In this document: in pieces, positions 37,045-48,006 of the stretch
Position numbering within the stretch: the stretch's first letter is position 1
Layout of the letters: each line of letters begins with the position of its first letter
Assembly (NCBI GenBank): GCA_037957365.1
Contig: JARHVA010004808.1
Coordinates: 1,364,827 to 1,428,826, forward strand
Reading direction: 5' to 3'
DNA: 64,000 nucleotides
Origin: Torreya grandis
Taxonomy: Eukaryota; Streptophyta; Pinopsida; Cupressales; Taxaceae
The notes under the pieces: generated by a model
What the model was told of the DNA's origin: nothing
Databases searched by the model: none
The model's input: the letters and a program-made list of their open reading frames with translations, nothing else
Made by a program: the position numbers and the translations under genes

Positions 37045-37086
<42 letters not shown>
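37037..37086. repeat. (TA)n microsatellite
   Basis: A pure TA run of 50 bp attached to the second 72-bp unit. Confidence 0.97.
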
Positions 37087-37088
<2 letters not shown>

Positions 37089-37089
37089 A

Positions 37090-38440
37090 CGTAACTCATT
37101 CAACACATCTATTATGCATTCTTATGTTGTTATCTATTATTTGATTTATATTTTTACAACCATCCAAAATACATGGTCATGTATTTTACATAGTCAAAAA
37201 TTAGTTAATGTGGATAAAATAAATATTAAATCCTAGAAAAGGCATCTATTAATTCTCAACCATATTAGAAAGTGAGATCCAAAGACTTTTTCATATTTCA
37301 TATTAATTTTTAATTTTTCATATTTCACTTTTTAATATTTAAAAATATTATAATTTGTTTTCATAAAACGTCATATATCCAAAACTTTATAATATTTTGT
37401 CATAAAAATTCATATATCTCAAGCTAAAAAAATTAGAACCCTTCTACCATTAGATTGGCTTCTTAGTATATGGTCAAATCTTATCTTTAATATCTTCACT
37501 TAAATTATTCAACTTATCCAAATGTTGGTTTTACATATCTTATACTGTTAAAAAGCTAAGACTTTTTTCTAGAGTTTTACATTTTTAGAAGTAAAGGATG
37601 GTGGAGTAAAATTTAGTTGAAAGAGTAGAGGGAGGTCTAACCAAGGGTTATTTTACTTGAGTAAGTTACCATAAAATACTCATTTAAAAAAAATGAAAAA
37701 AAAGTTGTATATAATTCAGAAATGTTAAAGATATTGTGGAAAAAATGTAGGATCATTTAATGTGTTTCTTATTTATTATGTTTTTATGTGTTATCTGATT
37801 TATATTTTTATGGTAACCCAAAATACACATTCATTTATTTTGCATGATTCATAATTATTTACTTGATTCATGTGGCTAAAATGAATATCAACTCTTAGAA
37901 AAGTCATCCACTAATTCTCGACCATATTAACCCTAAATAAGATTAAAAACTCTTTCATATATCAATTTTCATTTTTCACATATATATTATTAGTATAATA
38001 TGTCCAAAAACTTCATGTAATGCTAGCCAAAACAAGGCACAACCTTAGTATCATTAGATCTACTCCTCAATGAATGGTCAGATCTTATCTCTAAGGTATT
38101 CACATAAATTTCTCAACTCATCCAAACCCTAGTTTTTCATATTCTATATTGTGTTAAAATTTTGAATCTTTTTTTGAGGCTTTTGAATTTTTAATATTAT
38201 AAGGGGTGTAGGAAGAATTTTATGTAAAACACACAACTCAAAAGAATAGAAAAATATTAGTTTTGATTAAAAAAATGTTTGAGATATTGTGAAAAAAAAT
38301 TAAGATATTTTAATGTAATTATTATTTCATATATTATTATGTTTTGTATGACTTTAATTTTTATGGAATTTGAAAACAGATGATCATGTACATACAATGA
38401 AAATATTCTGAGGGTTAAATGGATTAAAGAAAAAAACATA
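37090..38440 (+). repeat. degenerate tandem repeat, ~600 bp unit
   Basis: Two copies and part of a third are recognisable. Landmarks: 'ttatgttgttatctattatt' (37120), 'tatgtttttatgtgttatct' (37778) and 'ttatgttttgtatgacttta' (38336); then 'tcttatctttaatatcttca' (37480) and 'tcttatctctaaggtattca' (38084) with the preceding 'atggtca.atcttatc' words; then 'ttttttctagagttttaca' (37564) and 'tttttttgaggcttttgaa' (38167). The copies are roughly 70-75% alike. No coding frame is shared. Confidence 0.7.
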
Positions 38441-38519
38441 TATATCAAAATAATGGATGCCCTCAAAATCCTTCATAAACCCAAAGTTGTCATTAAAAAA
38501 ATACCTAGAATTGCCTACC

Positions 38520-39900
38520 AATCATTAAATTATCTAGAAGTATTATGTTGGATATTTTATAGGAACCACGTAGAATGATTTGTTCAAAAAATGGGAGCTC
38601 ATTAAAACACTTTCACAAACATAATTTAGAAAACATAAATAACTCTCAAAAAGGTGTCTGGTAATTCTAAACTAATTTTTATATTAGAAAACTAAATACT
38701 CATTGATTCTCAATCCCAACTAAAACACATTGTAGATATGTAGGAACCCCTAAAATATGTGCAAATAAATTACACATATTTATAGATTCCTCATATTTTT
38801 AAATAGACAACTGACAAGAATTTATATATAGTTTTAAAAAATAGTATCTTCATTGAGAATCAAAGTCCACTAATTCACAGAGTTATAAAATTATAGAAAT
38901 ACATAATCCCTAATTCACATTTCAAAATGAAGTGCATTGTAGATATGTAGGAAAACCTAAAATAGGTGTGGGTGAATTACACATATTTTTTGACTCACTA
39001 TATACATGAATGAACAACATAAAATATTTTTTTTCATAGATAATCTCAACAAAAATATTACGAATATTTTGAGGAGCTGAAAGTATTTTAGAATCAATAA
39101 GAAGACACTATATAATAATATTGAATATGTAAATACTAATATTCAAGGAATTGAAAGTTAAAATCAATACAAAAAATGTGATTCTTTATCAAATTCATAA
39201 TTATTGGTCATTTTTATTTTAAAAAATAGAACTCTCCTAATGAAGTTTTATTTTTTATGTTATAGACAAGCATAAGAACATTGTAATTGTATTGCAAAAA
39301 ATAAACCCCCAAAATTATTGTAAAAAATCTAGACTACAAAGCAAATCATAATAATTTTTGGGTATTTGGTTTTTATGTAATTTCAATGTTTGTTTCTGGC
39401 TAGTTTTTAATAATAAAACTTATAGCCCTAATAAAATAAAGAATTACTTTAGAAATAATGTCTGCTAATTCTTAATCAAATGTAAGATAAAATAACTATA
39501 TGTTCCTTGACTCTCGGTGCTAATAAAAAGATGTTCTAAATATGTAGGTAACCCTAAAATAGACCCGAGTGAATCATACAAATTTATTGAATTTATTTAT
39601 AAGTAGGTAGACAATGTACATAAATTTTTATGTATAGTTCAAAAAATAATTAATACTTGTATGCTAATGGTAAACAAAACTATTAAATTATTAAAAATAA
39701 TAAAATTAATCTATAAATACAAAATTCTTAGTATCTTAATATAGAAGCAGTGACCACTAAATCTCAATAGAATTTAAAAGAATAAACCCCATATGCATTG
39801 ATTTTCAATATAAACGTAAACACATTGTATATAGGTATGCAAACCTAAAAAACATTTTCTATGTTATTAATAAAATAACTTTTTGAAATGACAAATTTAT
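38520..39900 (+). repeat. ~400 bp repeat family, further degenerate copies
   Basis: Core words at 38726 ('cacattgtagatatgtagga'), 38934 ('gcattgtagatatgtaggaa'), 39531 ('tgttctaaatatgtaggtaa') and 39820 ('cacattgtatataggtatgc') are each followed by 'cctaaaata' and, in three of the four, 'g.gtgaatta.aca'. The first copy also has the 'ggaaccacgtagaatgattt' landmark (38561). Spacing is irregular (about 208, 597 and 289 bp), so this is a clustered and not a strictly tandem family. Confidence 0.65.
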
Positions 39901-40589
39901 TTTGTATTAAATTTTTATACTAAATTGTTTTTCTATCAAAAAATTTCCCCAAAAAAATGCGTAACTTTATATTAATTAAAACTTGAAATTGCATACCATA
40001 AATACAACTGCATTCCAAAGGAAAAAGAGAGCAATAAAGGGAAGATAATACAAATCCCCACACCACAAAGGAAATGAGTATAATCAAAATCAAATAGGTT
40101 GGTTCAATGAATTTCAATAAGGATCATAATGCAACCAAGTGGCCCAAATAATATTACATCAAAAAAACCACTAATGAAACTAATGGTTGACCAAGTACCC
40201 ATCACTAAATAATGCAAAAGGAAGCCTGCACAAGAGATCCAAAGCTACCAATACATCAATGGAAAAGGACATAGTATAATTCCCAAAGGGAAGGGGAGAA
40301 ATAGTGAAGGACATAATTAAAAATAAAATAAAATAAAGTCACTAGCAAAAAAGAAAAGAATAGGGGGTCATTAAACAACCAGTAGCGAGTAGCTAATAGA
40401 AAAGGAAAGAATCCAAGTCACTCAAAGCACTATCCAATGTATGTGGAGAAAGTTAGATAACCCAACCTAAAGAAACATATGTGTAAAATAGGTTACAAAG
40501 AAGAGTGTACTCATTTATGTCCAAAACCAATATAAAACAAAAAATCTAAGGCCTCTAGAACTAAAGAACATTATGTTTGTAAATTAACA
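39900..40589 (-). other. LINE 3' tail
   Basis: Sequence downstream of RNase H on the minus strand, with the 65-aa frame 40117-39920 that I take as non-coding tail. The end near 39900 is T-rich on the plus strand, possibly a decayed poly(A) tail. Confidence 0.45.
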
Positions 40590-41050
40590 TTTTCATGAAA
40601 ACTCATTGATGATCCAAAGATTAGAATCCAATCTCAACCCCTCATTAGATGGTGTATCAACATCTTCATTTAGCTCCCTAAAGACATGCCAAAAGGATAT
40701 GGATTTGAAAGAGAGTGTCATGTTATAAGTAATTATGAAAATGGGAAGTAGGCTTAGATTTTCCATTTTATATTTACCTTTAAACTTGTTGAGGATAACC
40801 ATTGAGTCCCAAAAGATCTAATGAGCTTCTACTCTATTTTTAATTGCAAACCTTAGTATAAGTTTCAAATATATAATTTCAACAAAATTGTTATTACCAA
40901 TAACCAAACCAACACTAAAATGATAGTAGTGTTTGGAGTTCAAAAAAAGGATACCACCAACACCTCAAATAGTAGGGGAGCCTTGAAAAGCACTATCAAA
41001 GTAACCCCAATCACCAATATGATCAATGGGAGGATGAATAAGAATTCATT
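40590..41050 (-). pseudogene. RNase H domain remnant of the LINE
   Basis: The minus strand gives 'WGYFDSAFQG' (about 41008-40979), 'NNNFVEIIYLKLILRFAIK' (about 40900-40845), 'WDSMVILNKFKG' (about 40822-40790) and 'FRELNEDVDTPSNEGLRLD' (about 40680-40625). These match the RVT_3-type RNase H pattern D...E...D...(N.)aD, and the four acidic positions all still read D, E, D, D. The order and spacing are intact although a stop precedes 'GVGGILF'. The enzyme would remove RNA from the RNA-DNA hybrid. Confidence 0.85.
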
Positions 41051-41059
41051 GCTTATGAA

Positions 41060-42200
41060 TTCTTGAAATGTTTTTGAAGTGCCCAAAAATGAGCCAAATC
41101 TATGAAAGACATTAAAAGATAGGAATATTTTTGTCTTAAAAAATGCAATCATTCCTCACAAGCTATATATCCCAAGACATTATCAGTAGTAGTGCCTTGA
41201 AGGGTTTAAGTTCAAAGAACTTAAACTAGTTCTCAAGAAACTCAAAAATAGTGTAACCTTAATAATAGTATTTCACACCAATAGATGCCTCTAGTTCAAC
41301 CCAAATATTAATAACATATGGGCAAAATGAAAGACTTTGATTCATGGTCTCCAAGGATTGAAAGCAAAGATTGTATCTCCTCGACGCACACTAGTTTTTT
41401 TTGAAGTACTTACCAAGTGAGAGATTTATTGGTTAAGGTGAGCCACATAAATATTTTGGTTTTGTGAGGTGATTTAAGCTATAAAAAAAAAATTTCCACC
41501 ACCACTATCTCACATCAAGGACCACATTGAGGAATTCAGATTAATAGCCTAAATACACTAAGTATTCCCCTAACTTTGGGTTCAAGGACCAAGCCATCTC
41601 GTATTACTCTAAAAATAGTCTAATATGAGTCCATTTTAGTCTTTGAACATATGAATCCCATCTCAAACTGGCCTCCCCATCCAAACCCAATGTGAGAGCA
41701 CTTTTCTAGCTTGGGCTCCAAGGGCTAGTGATATTTTTATCTTCTACTTGAAATAAAAAAGTGATGCCCAACCCCTCCAATATCATAGTAAAATCTTTAG
41801 GAAATTTATAATTATTTCTATAGACAACCCATGGATCAATCCCATCTTTGATTTTAGTGTCATATCCCACCTTACAGATAAGCTAATTACCAATGATAGG
41901 GAATGATTCAACATAAGATTTCCATGTAATAGATGCATTATGACAAGTTTTATTGGGGATAAAAATCTAATCTTCCAAACTAAGTGGATATATATACTTT
42001 TGATTAATGATTTAAATCCATAAGACAACCTTAGTGATAATCATCCAAAGACTTTTATTAGTTGGAGCCTCTCCAAAAAGGTGAATATATTTTAATCCCC
42101 AACCATTGATTTTATTAAGAGTAGCAATGGTTACCATTTGACAATGGAAATTCCATCTTTCACTTTTTCCCCCATCCATCCATATATATATATATATATA
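41060..42200 (-). pseudogene. LINE connection region between RT and RNase H
   Basis: Stop-broken coding text links the RT to the RNase H. The frames 42028-41783 and 41152-40940 are fragments. Words like 'GYDTKIKDGIDPWVV' resemble the 'G.Gs.i..w.D.W' segment of plant RT-associated regions. No separate activity is inferred. Confidence 0.6.
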
Positions 42201-42203
42201 TAT
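42182..42203. repeat. (AT)n microsatellite within the LINE
   Basis: A short pure AT run in the region just after the RT thumb motif. Confidence 0.9.
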
Positions 42204-43330
42204 TTCACATATATTATCAAGGACCCCTTTGGGGATATGGGATAATGTAAGCTAGTAAACTGAGATAGCCTCCAATATGGATTTAATAAGTGTAAGTTTA
42301 CCTCCAAGTGAGAGTTAATGATTACACCAACAACAAATATACTTATTCACCTTATAAATAAGCTAATTCTAATCATTCTTCTTGTAGTCATTTGGTTTCA
42401 TTAGAAACCCTAGATAATTTAGACCTTATAAATTTACATTTTGAAAGGGGAATATTTTGAGAATCTAATGAATCTATTGAACCTATAATCCATTGAAGGA
42501 GATGTCATACTTTTACACATTTAAAACCATGTATGATGCCACACTAAAGAGATCTAGGGATTCCTTAAGTAAAGAGATATCCTTGCGAGATCCATCATAA
42601 AATAAAAACACATCATCCACAAACATGAGTTGTGTGAGAAAGATGTACCTGATAACCTTTATCCCCTAAAAGATCCCAAACGTTTAGCATCAAGAAGGAA
42701 CTTAATCATCCCTTAGATAATAAGAAGAAAAAGAAGTGGGGAGAGAGGAAAACCCTATCTAATATCATGTGAATGAATGAAGAAGGTGGAGGCCAAGCCA
42801 TTTATGAGAAAGGTAAATGAAACTTAAGAAAGGAAACCCATGATCTAGTTAATTATTTTGAAGCAAAAAACAATATGAATCATAATTAATCTCAAATATA
42901 GCTAGTTTATTCTATCAAATGCCTTGGAGAGGTCCAAATTCAAAACCACAACCATTGACTTATTCATCTTGATGAGGTATATTACTTCTTGATCAACCCC
43001 TATAATAGCATGTATTTATTTCCCATTTAAGAACCCAAATAACTCATTTGAGATGTAAATGAAAAGAAGACCTTTGATCTAGATGGAAATGATATTATAA
43101 ATGATTTTATATATGTAATTACATAAGGAGATAGGCTGAAAATCATAAAATTATTCAAGAATGTCATTCTTATTGATGAGTCTAATGAAGGTGTAATTGA
43201 AATCCCCAAGTACCTTATTTGAATTCCTGGTCTATTCAATAACTCTAATAATGTCCTCCTCAAGAAAATTAAAAAAAAAACATTGAAAAATTCAACGGAT
43301 CATCTATTTAGAATTGAGTTGTTATCTTTG
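42200..43330 (-). pseudogene. LINE reverse transcriptase remnant
   Basis: Motif A 'NLDLSKAFDRIN' at about 42940-42905, motif B 'GFPLSPLLF' at about 42755-42728, and motif C 'LMFVDDVFLF' at about 42630-42605 (FVDD in place of the usual YADD/FADD) are all readable, followed by 'LSLGGKLTLIKSILEA' (about 42290) and 'YWLTLSHIPKGVLD' typical of the thumb region of plant L1 RT. The frame 43263-43027 ('LGISITPSLDSSIRMTFLNN') covers an N-terminal part. Stops occur between the motifs ('DIR.GFPLSP' lacks the Gln-Gly). The catalytic aspartates themselves survive. Confidence 0.9.
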
Positions 43331-43899
43331 TGAAAGGTAGCCAAAGTATACAATAAATTCTCAATTGAAATAGTCTTCTCCAACCTCTCATTATTAGCAT
43401 CAGTGTCAAAATTAGGAAAGAAGGTAGATATCTTAACTATCTCCACTATGTTCACATGAGTTGAGTCCTTATATAGAAGATGGAAGTGAGAGACCTCAAG
43501 CTCAAGAATATCATGGAAGGTTCACATAGTAGATTCATCATAGTTTGGCATTTCACAAATAGTTTTATTATTTTTGCATTACTCAACAAAGTTCTAAAAA
43601 AATTATATTATCATCACCATTTTCTAGCCATAGTTCTCTACTTTTAAGTCATTGATGAGCTTCAATATCTGTAAGCTATTATCACAAATTTGAGTCTAAT
43701 GTTTTGAGCCTATTTTTAGACTCATCAAAATTATTTTCCAAATCATGTCCATATATTGAAATGATCTAATTTTTTAGTGGTATGATTTCCTTATCAACAT
43801 CTTATCATTTTTGGTAGCCCAAACAACAATTAACTTTTTCACTCTCTTAAGGTTGGTAAAAAATTGTATAATAACCAATTTTAAAGAGTAAGAATATAA

Positions 43900-44700
43900 A
43901 ATAGCGCACCCCTTCTCAAAAATATTAATGAAATTTTGATCATATAGTGAATTTAGATTGAATTTAAAATGGCTCAGAGGCTTTTCTTCCCCTCTTTAAA
44001 TATGTAATAGAATGGGTAGATGGTTAGAATCATCGCATGTAGTCACCCAAGATCTAATTGTTTAGAACCCATAAAAAAGGAATTTGAGATGAGAAATATG
44101 TCAAGTATCTTAGCCACACTATCTCACCTAGTTCTCATGTTCCTCTAGGTGGGAGTCAATAGGTTCCAAATCTACCAAATTTATATCCTCAAATCTTTAT
44201 ATGAATTAGTTAGTGAGTGGATACATTGATGTAGAGGTCCCCAAACCTCTACTCTCTTGGTGGTGAAATTTAGATCAACCCAAACAATAAAATAATTGAA
44301 TCTCAAAAAAAATTGGTTAAAAATATCATCCCAATATGCCAATCTCTCCTCATTGGGTCTACAGATATTCAAAATAGAGAAATATTTACCAAACTCCATG
44401 GAGTGAATTTTTACCCTAATACTAGAGTGGAAGAAAAAGGAATTGTCCATCTATATGGAGGTAGTCCTCCAACCTGAAATCAAATCACCAAAACTACCAA
44501 TGGAGTCAAAAGCTAAAAATGTCTAGTTATTCAATAATTTAGATAAGCCTTTAATGACTTTAATTCCTTCTCCCTTAGTCTCTTATATCATAATCATGTC
44601 TGGATTATGCAAAAATATTAGTCACTTCAATGAAAAAAAATTATAGGGATTGCTCGACCCTATTATATTAAGGGATAAAATAAGCATATCGAATAATATG
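43900..44700 (-). pseudogene. LINE apurinic-type endonuclease remnant
   Basis: Minus-strand pieces: 'LSLNIIG' (expected LSWNirG, first catalytic motif, about 44680), 'LHNPDMIMI.ETKGEG' (expected NPDi..iQETK, about 44620-44565, with the Q replaced by a stop), and within the open frame 44450-44181 'NICRPNEERLAYWDDIF' and 'FIVWVDLNFTTKRVEVWGPL' (expected 'GDfN' motif, here VDLN). This enzyme nicks target DNA to start reverse transcription. The frame is interrupted at several places and the GDFN Gly is replaced, so it is dead. Confidence 0.85.
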
Positions 44701-45099
44701 TAAGGGTTGTTCCCACTCCAAGGGGCCCTAAGATTATTTTTTGTTTTTCCTAATGAACTTCCCATACTACTATATTTTAGCTTGAATTATTAGGGATGGA
44801 CGTCCTTTTTATGAGCTTGAACTAGTAGGACTCTTGAATATCCCTAGTAATCTTTCAATAATTTTAGCTTTATTGGATTCAACCTCTAGGCAAGATCTCA
44901 ATGGTTAACACATTTGGATAGGGGTAGAGAAATATTTAGTAGGGATTGAATCAGAAGAGCCCATCTTAGATCAAACTTTATTTTCTAGTTGGTCTTCAAG
45001 GAATGTCAGAATTTGAGAAGGATTTTTCACCAAGAAATTTTATGTATTCTCTAGCTCTCCTAATAAATGGAATGTAGTCTTATTAATTTTAGATTCACT

Positions 45100-46910
45100 A
45101 TCTATCCCTTCCTTTTGAAATTGAATCTTTGGGATCTCCTTAAAAAACACAAGAGAGGAAGCATATTTTCCACCAGTGGCATAATCAAAGGGCTCATATG
45201 AGAGTCCCAAAAAATTTAATGTTGAATATTAATAGGATCAAGTAACATCACATCCCCATGGTCTTCCTTTGAGGACCCAATCAATTCCTCAACCAAAGGT
45301 TGGGGACCTCACTAATCATTATGTTTTCATCACCCACTGGAAGTGTGTGATGACATCTCTCTAAATTTTGAGAAGTATATAAGTGGTTATCAAATATCAT
45401 ATTGACTAGAGAAGAACCCCTATTAACATCTTTTTGTAATAGGTTCAGTGTCTCATCTCTATTAACTTAAGTCTCCCATTCAGGATAAAAATGAGGAGTC
45501 TGCTTCTTCCTCTAGTATTTGGGAGAGAAAAAATGAGATAAATCAATGGATAATTTTCCATAGGCATGACATATAACACACCTAAAAGAGATACCCACAT
45601 AATCAAGAGTTTGTTTTAAATCTAGGATCCAAATTCCAAAACTATATCCTTTTCCAATCCCTCCTATATATTTATGTCAACCAAAATTTTTGCCACCATT
45701 ATAGAGGATTCCTTGATATATTTTTCATCTTCCTCAATTAATTTCATAATTATTTCCCTAATTAATTAAAAAACTTACTCCAAATTTCCAAAGGTAGGCC
45801 CGATAGTTTTACCCAAACTAGATGTGTCAAGGATTTTTCCACTAGTGGGTCAAAACCTAATGTCCACATCTTTAGAGTAAGTGGTATTGACCCTCAAAAC
45901 CATCTTTGTGCCAAAATGAGAGTGAAATATTTTAAGGATTTTAATACAAAGGCTATCTAACCCCTAACTAAGCTATGGGAGATAAGAGAGTATCATAGGA
46001 GAGGTTACCAAAATTAATAAATCCATTTATCTAAATTGTGGGTAGAGATTATCCTTCAAAAAAAACCCATAAGTAAAATATTTTCCAACTCTAAAACATG
46101 ATCCATATTGACACCCTCTCTAAGCACTAGTCAGACTTATTTCTCCCTTAGTTTAACACACTTACCTTTTTGCCAAGTAATAATAATTTTAGAGAACCCT
46201 AGCTACTCAAATTTTATATAAATCATGTCTCTTTTGACCAAAGATAATATATTATGGAGATAATAGATAATGGATACCCTTAAATTTCCTTTGGTCTAAG
46301 GATCCATAGATTCATTAAGTATATTAAAAGTGTAGTTGGGTTGTGGTAGTTTTTTCTTGCTCTCAATAACACCTTTAGAGTTAGAAATCAAAAATATATT
46401 TCTTAGGTCAACCAAACTAATATCATCAAATCCACCACTAGATCCACTCAAAAGTTTGGAGGAAGTTTGTACAAGTGTGTGAATTCCCCCTATTGACTTT
46501 AGGAAAGTTAGAACCAATCTTAAGGGGTAGTTATTTTCCCCAAATATTCTCATAAAAAATAGACCTCCCTAGATAGGGGTCATTTAAGAATTCCACATGT
46601 TCTACTTCTTTGTCAAATAAATTAGGATCTAAGAAGTAGAGACTTCGAGTCTTTGAGTGTAAATCTACCATTAAAACCTAGAAGTAAGTGTAGGGTGAAG
46701 AGAAGGAAAAATGAAATGGCCACCAGTCTATTCCCTAATATGCAAGTATCATCAAGGAGTTGAACTATTCTGACTATGTAACCTAATAACTCAAAACTCA
46801 TAGAATACTTGTTGACAATCAGACTAATCAATGGGAGAATGATAAAGAGACAATAATGGTTATCATGGCTAGATTTTAAAAATAGTTGTTTCAAAGAAAA
46901 ATACACATTT
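45100..46910 (-). pseudogene. LINE ORF1 remnant with degraded zinc knuckle
   Basis: The most diagnostic part is near 45700-45555: 'AKILVDINI', then 'LEFGSWI'-like text, 'LKQTLDYVGISFRCVICHAY' and 'GKLSIDLSHFF'. Plant LINE ORF1 proteins carry 'v.v.vdl...lp..i.l......w.q.leYe.iPfRC..C...GH...dC'. Here the two leading Cys (CVIC) remain, but the His and the last Cys of the CCHC knuckle are replaced. The upstream frame 46553-46296 ('MRIFGENNYPLRLVLTFLKS') fits the N-terminal DUF4283-like region. The frame 46906-46622 lies at or before the ORF1 start. In live elements ORF1 binds the element RNA. Confidence 0.75.
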
Positions 46911-47464
46911 TAGGAACCACACTCCTATGTTTTGTTTGGAAATAGATAATCAAATAGCAATACTAGTTTCTCTATTCACTCATCCAATATTGGTAAATCT
47001 TTGAAATCTCAACCTAAAATAAAAATTTAGAGTGGTATTTTTTCAAACACTTTACACTCAATCTAAAAGTTCTAAAACATCAAGAAAGTCAAAAATAAAT
47101 AATAAAGTGGACTTTCTCTACTTCTCCATTTAAAAATTTTGGTCTATTTAATAATCTAAGAGCTTTGATGGAGTTATATCCTATAAATAAAGGAGCATAT
47201 GATAGCATCCATCAAATAGATGATGATTTTTTCTACTATTTTTAGTAATAAACAAACATAAATACTATTAAGTAAATCACCATGCTTTGTCAAATGAGGT
47301 CATTCACTCTAACCTCTACTATACACATACATATCCATCTTATTTGTACATCAAAGACCAAATTCATCATTACTCCATCATCAAATGCCACCATGGTCTT
47401 TTAAAAAAATTATTAAGAAATTATATATATATATATATATATCAAAAAAATATAGTTTTGATAA
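46911..47464. other. spacer between LINE and SINE
   Basis: No coding signal. A short AT microsatellite lies at 47421-47442, directly before the SINE. The 61-aa plus-strand frame 47287-47472 shows nothing recognisable. Confidence 0.5.
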
Positions 47465-47600
47465 TGAGGTGAGGGTGAGTTGGTTGGGTCATTTGGATGT
47501 ATCCAAGCCCACCAAGGTTTGATCCCCACTAAGACATGTGAGGCCAGTTGTGGTTGTGAGTATTAGGTATACTTAAAGTTTATCATATTCAATCACTAAT
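47465..47600 (+). mobile_element. tRNA-derived SINE
   Basis: The head looks like a degenerate tRNA. An A-box-like 'gtgagttggttgggtca' starts at 47474, and a near-perfect B-box 'ggtttgatccc' lies at 47516-47526 (consensus GGTTCGANNCC; the C of CG reads T, as after methyl-cytosine decay). The spacing of about 30-40 nt is right for an internal RNA polymerase III promoter. The body continues 'actaagacatgtgaggccag' and 'ttgtggttgtgag'. No acceptor stem pairing or anticodon arm of a working tRNA is visible, so this is a SINE and not a tRNA gene. The end at 47600 is approximate. Confidence 0.7.
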
Positions 47601-47740
47601 GGTCAATACTGGTGGTTGGAAATGGTTCCCATAGAGCATGTAGGTAGGTCCCATGGTAGAGGAGGAAATTTTGGTTACTAGTAATGTTTGATAGATGGAA
47701 TGGATTATGGTCTCTAGGATATAGAATTCCATTAAGATAG

Positions 47741-47745
47741 TGTGG
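47741..47745. other. target-site duplication, left copy (TGTGG)
   Basis: TGTGG lies immediately before the LTR start TGTAATCACC and recurs immediately after the 3' LTR at 54722-54726. Confidence 0.75.
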
Positions 47746-47914
47746 TGTAATCACCTAAAAGTGGTATTTAAGTGCTAAGAGTGGTACTTGAAACAACCTA
47801 TTCCTAGTTTAACCTTACACCTATCTTAGAGCCTCTTATCACACTTTTCCAACTTTTGTGTAGACCATAGACATCCCTAGTTAGTTAAAACATAATATTA
47901 AACCTTAATTCCTT

Positions 47915-47954
47915 GATTCCCAAAAACCTACTAGGATTCCCAAAAACCTACCAG
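47915..47954 (+). repeat. 20-bp tandem duplication in the 5' LTR
   Basis: 'gattcccaaaaacctactag' is followed directly by 'gattcccaaaaacctaccag'. The 3' LTR has unrelated text at this point, so the duplication arose after insertion or marks a different LTR variant. Confidence 0.9.
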
Positions 47955-47976
47955 ATGGACATTAAAACCACTTTAA

Positions 47977-48006
47977 GGACACTAGAGCCACATGGCACTA
48001 GTGTCC
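47977..48006. other. GGACACTA...TAGTGTCC hairpin in the 5' LTR
   Basis: An 8-bp perfect inverted repeat with a 14-nt loop ('gagccacatggcac'). The same arms are kept at 53735-53764 in the 3' LTR apart from the first base, and related words occur near 48628, 52352 and 54400. Confidence 0.75.

Larger units (their letters stand above)
39900..46910 (-). mobile_element. degenerate L1-type LINE with RNase H
   Basis: On the minus strand the element reads ORF1 (about 46.9-45.1 kb), endonuclease (44.7-43.9 kb), reverse transcriptase (43.3-42.2 kb), connection region (42.2-41.1 kb) and RNase H (41.05-40.6 kb), then a short tail ending near a T-rich stretch at about 39.9 kb. The order and motifs match plant L1-clade elements with a C-terminal RNase H. 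The length of about 7 kb is close to full size, so the 5' end may be nearly intact. Stops and shifts occur in every domain. Neither a clear poly(A) tail nor a target-site duplication was identified. Confidence 0.88.

Noticed and set aside
36749..37236. Open frames of 116 and 125 aa on opposite strands
   Set aside because: They run through two copies of a 72-bp repeat, two poly(T) tracts and a TA microsatellite; the Ile-Tyr run is simple repeat.
47465..47540. Functional tRNA gene
   Set aside because: A- and B-boxes are present, but I see no pairing acceptor stem or anticodon arm; a SINE head explains it better.
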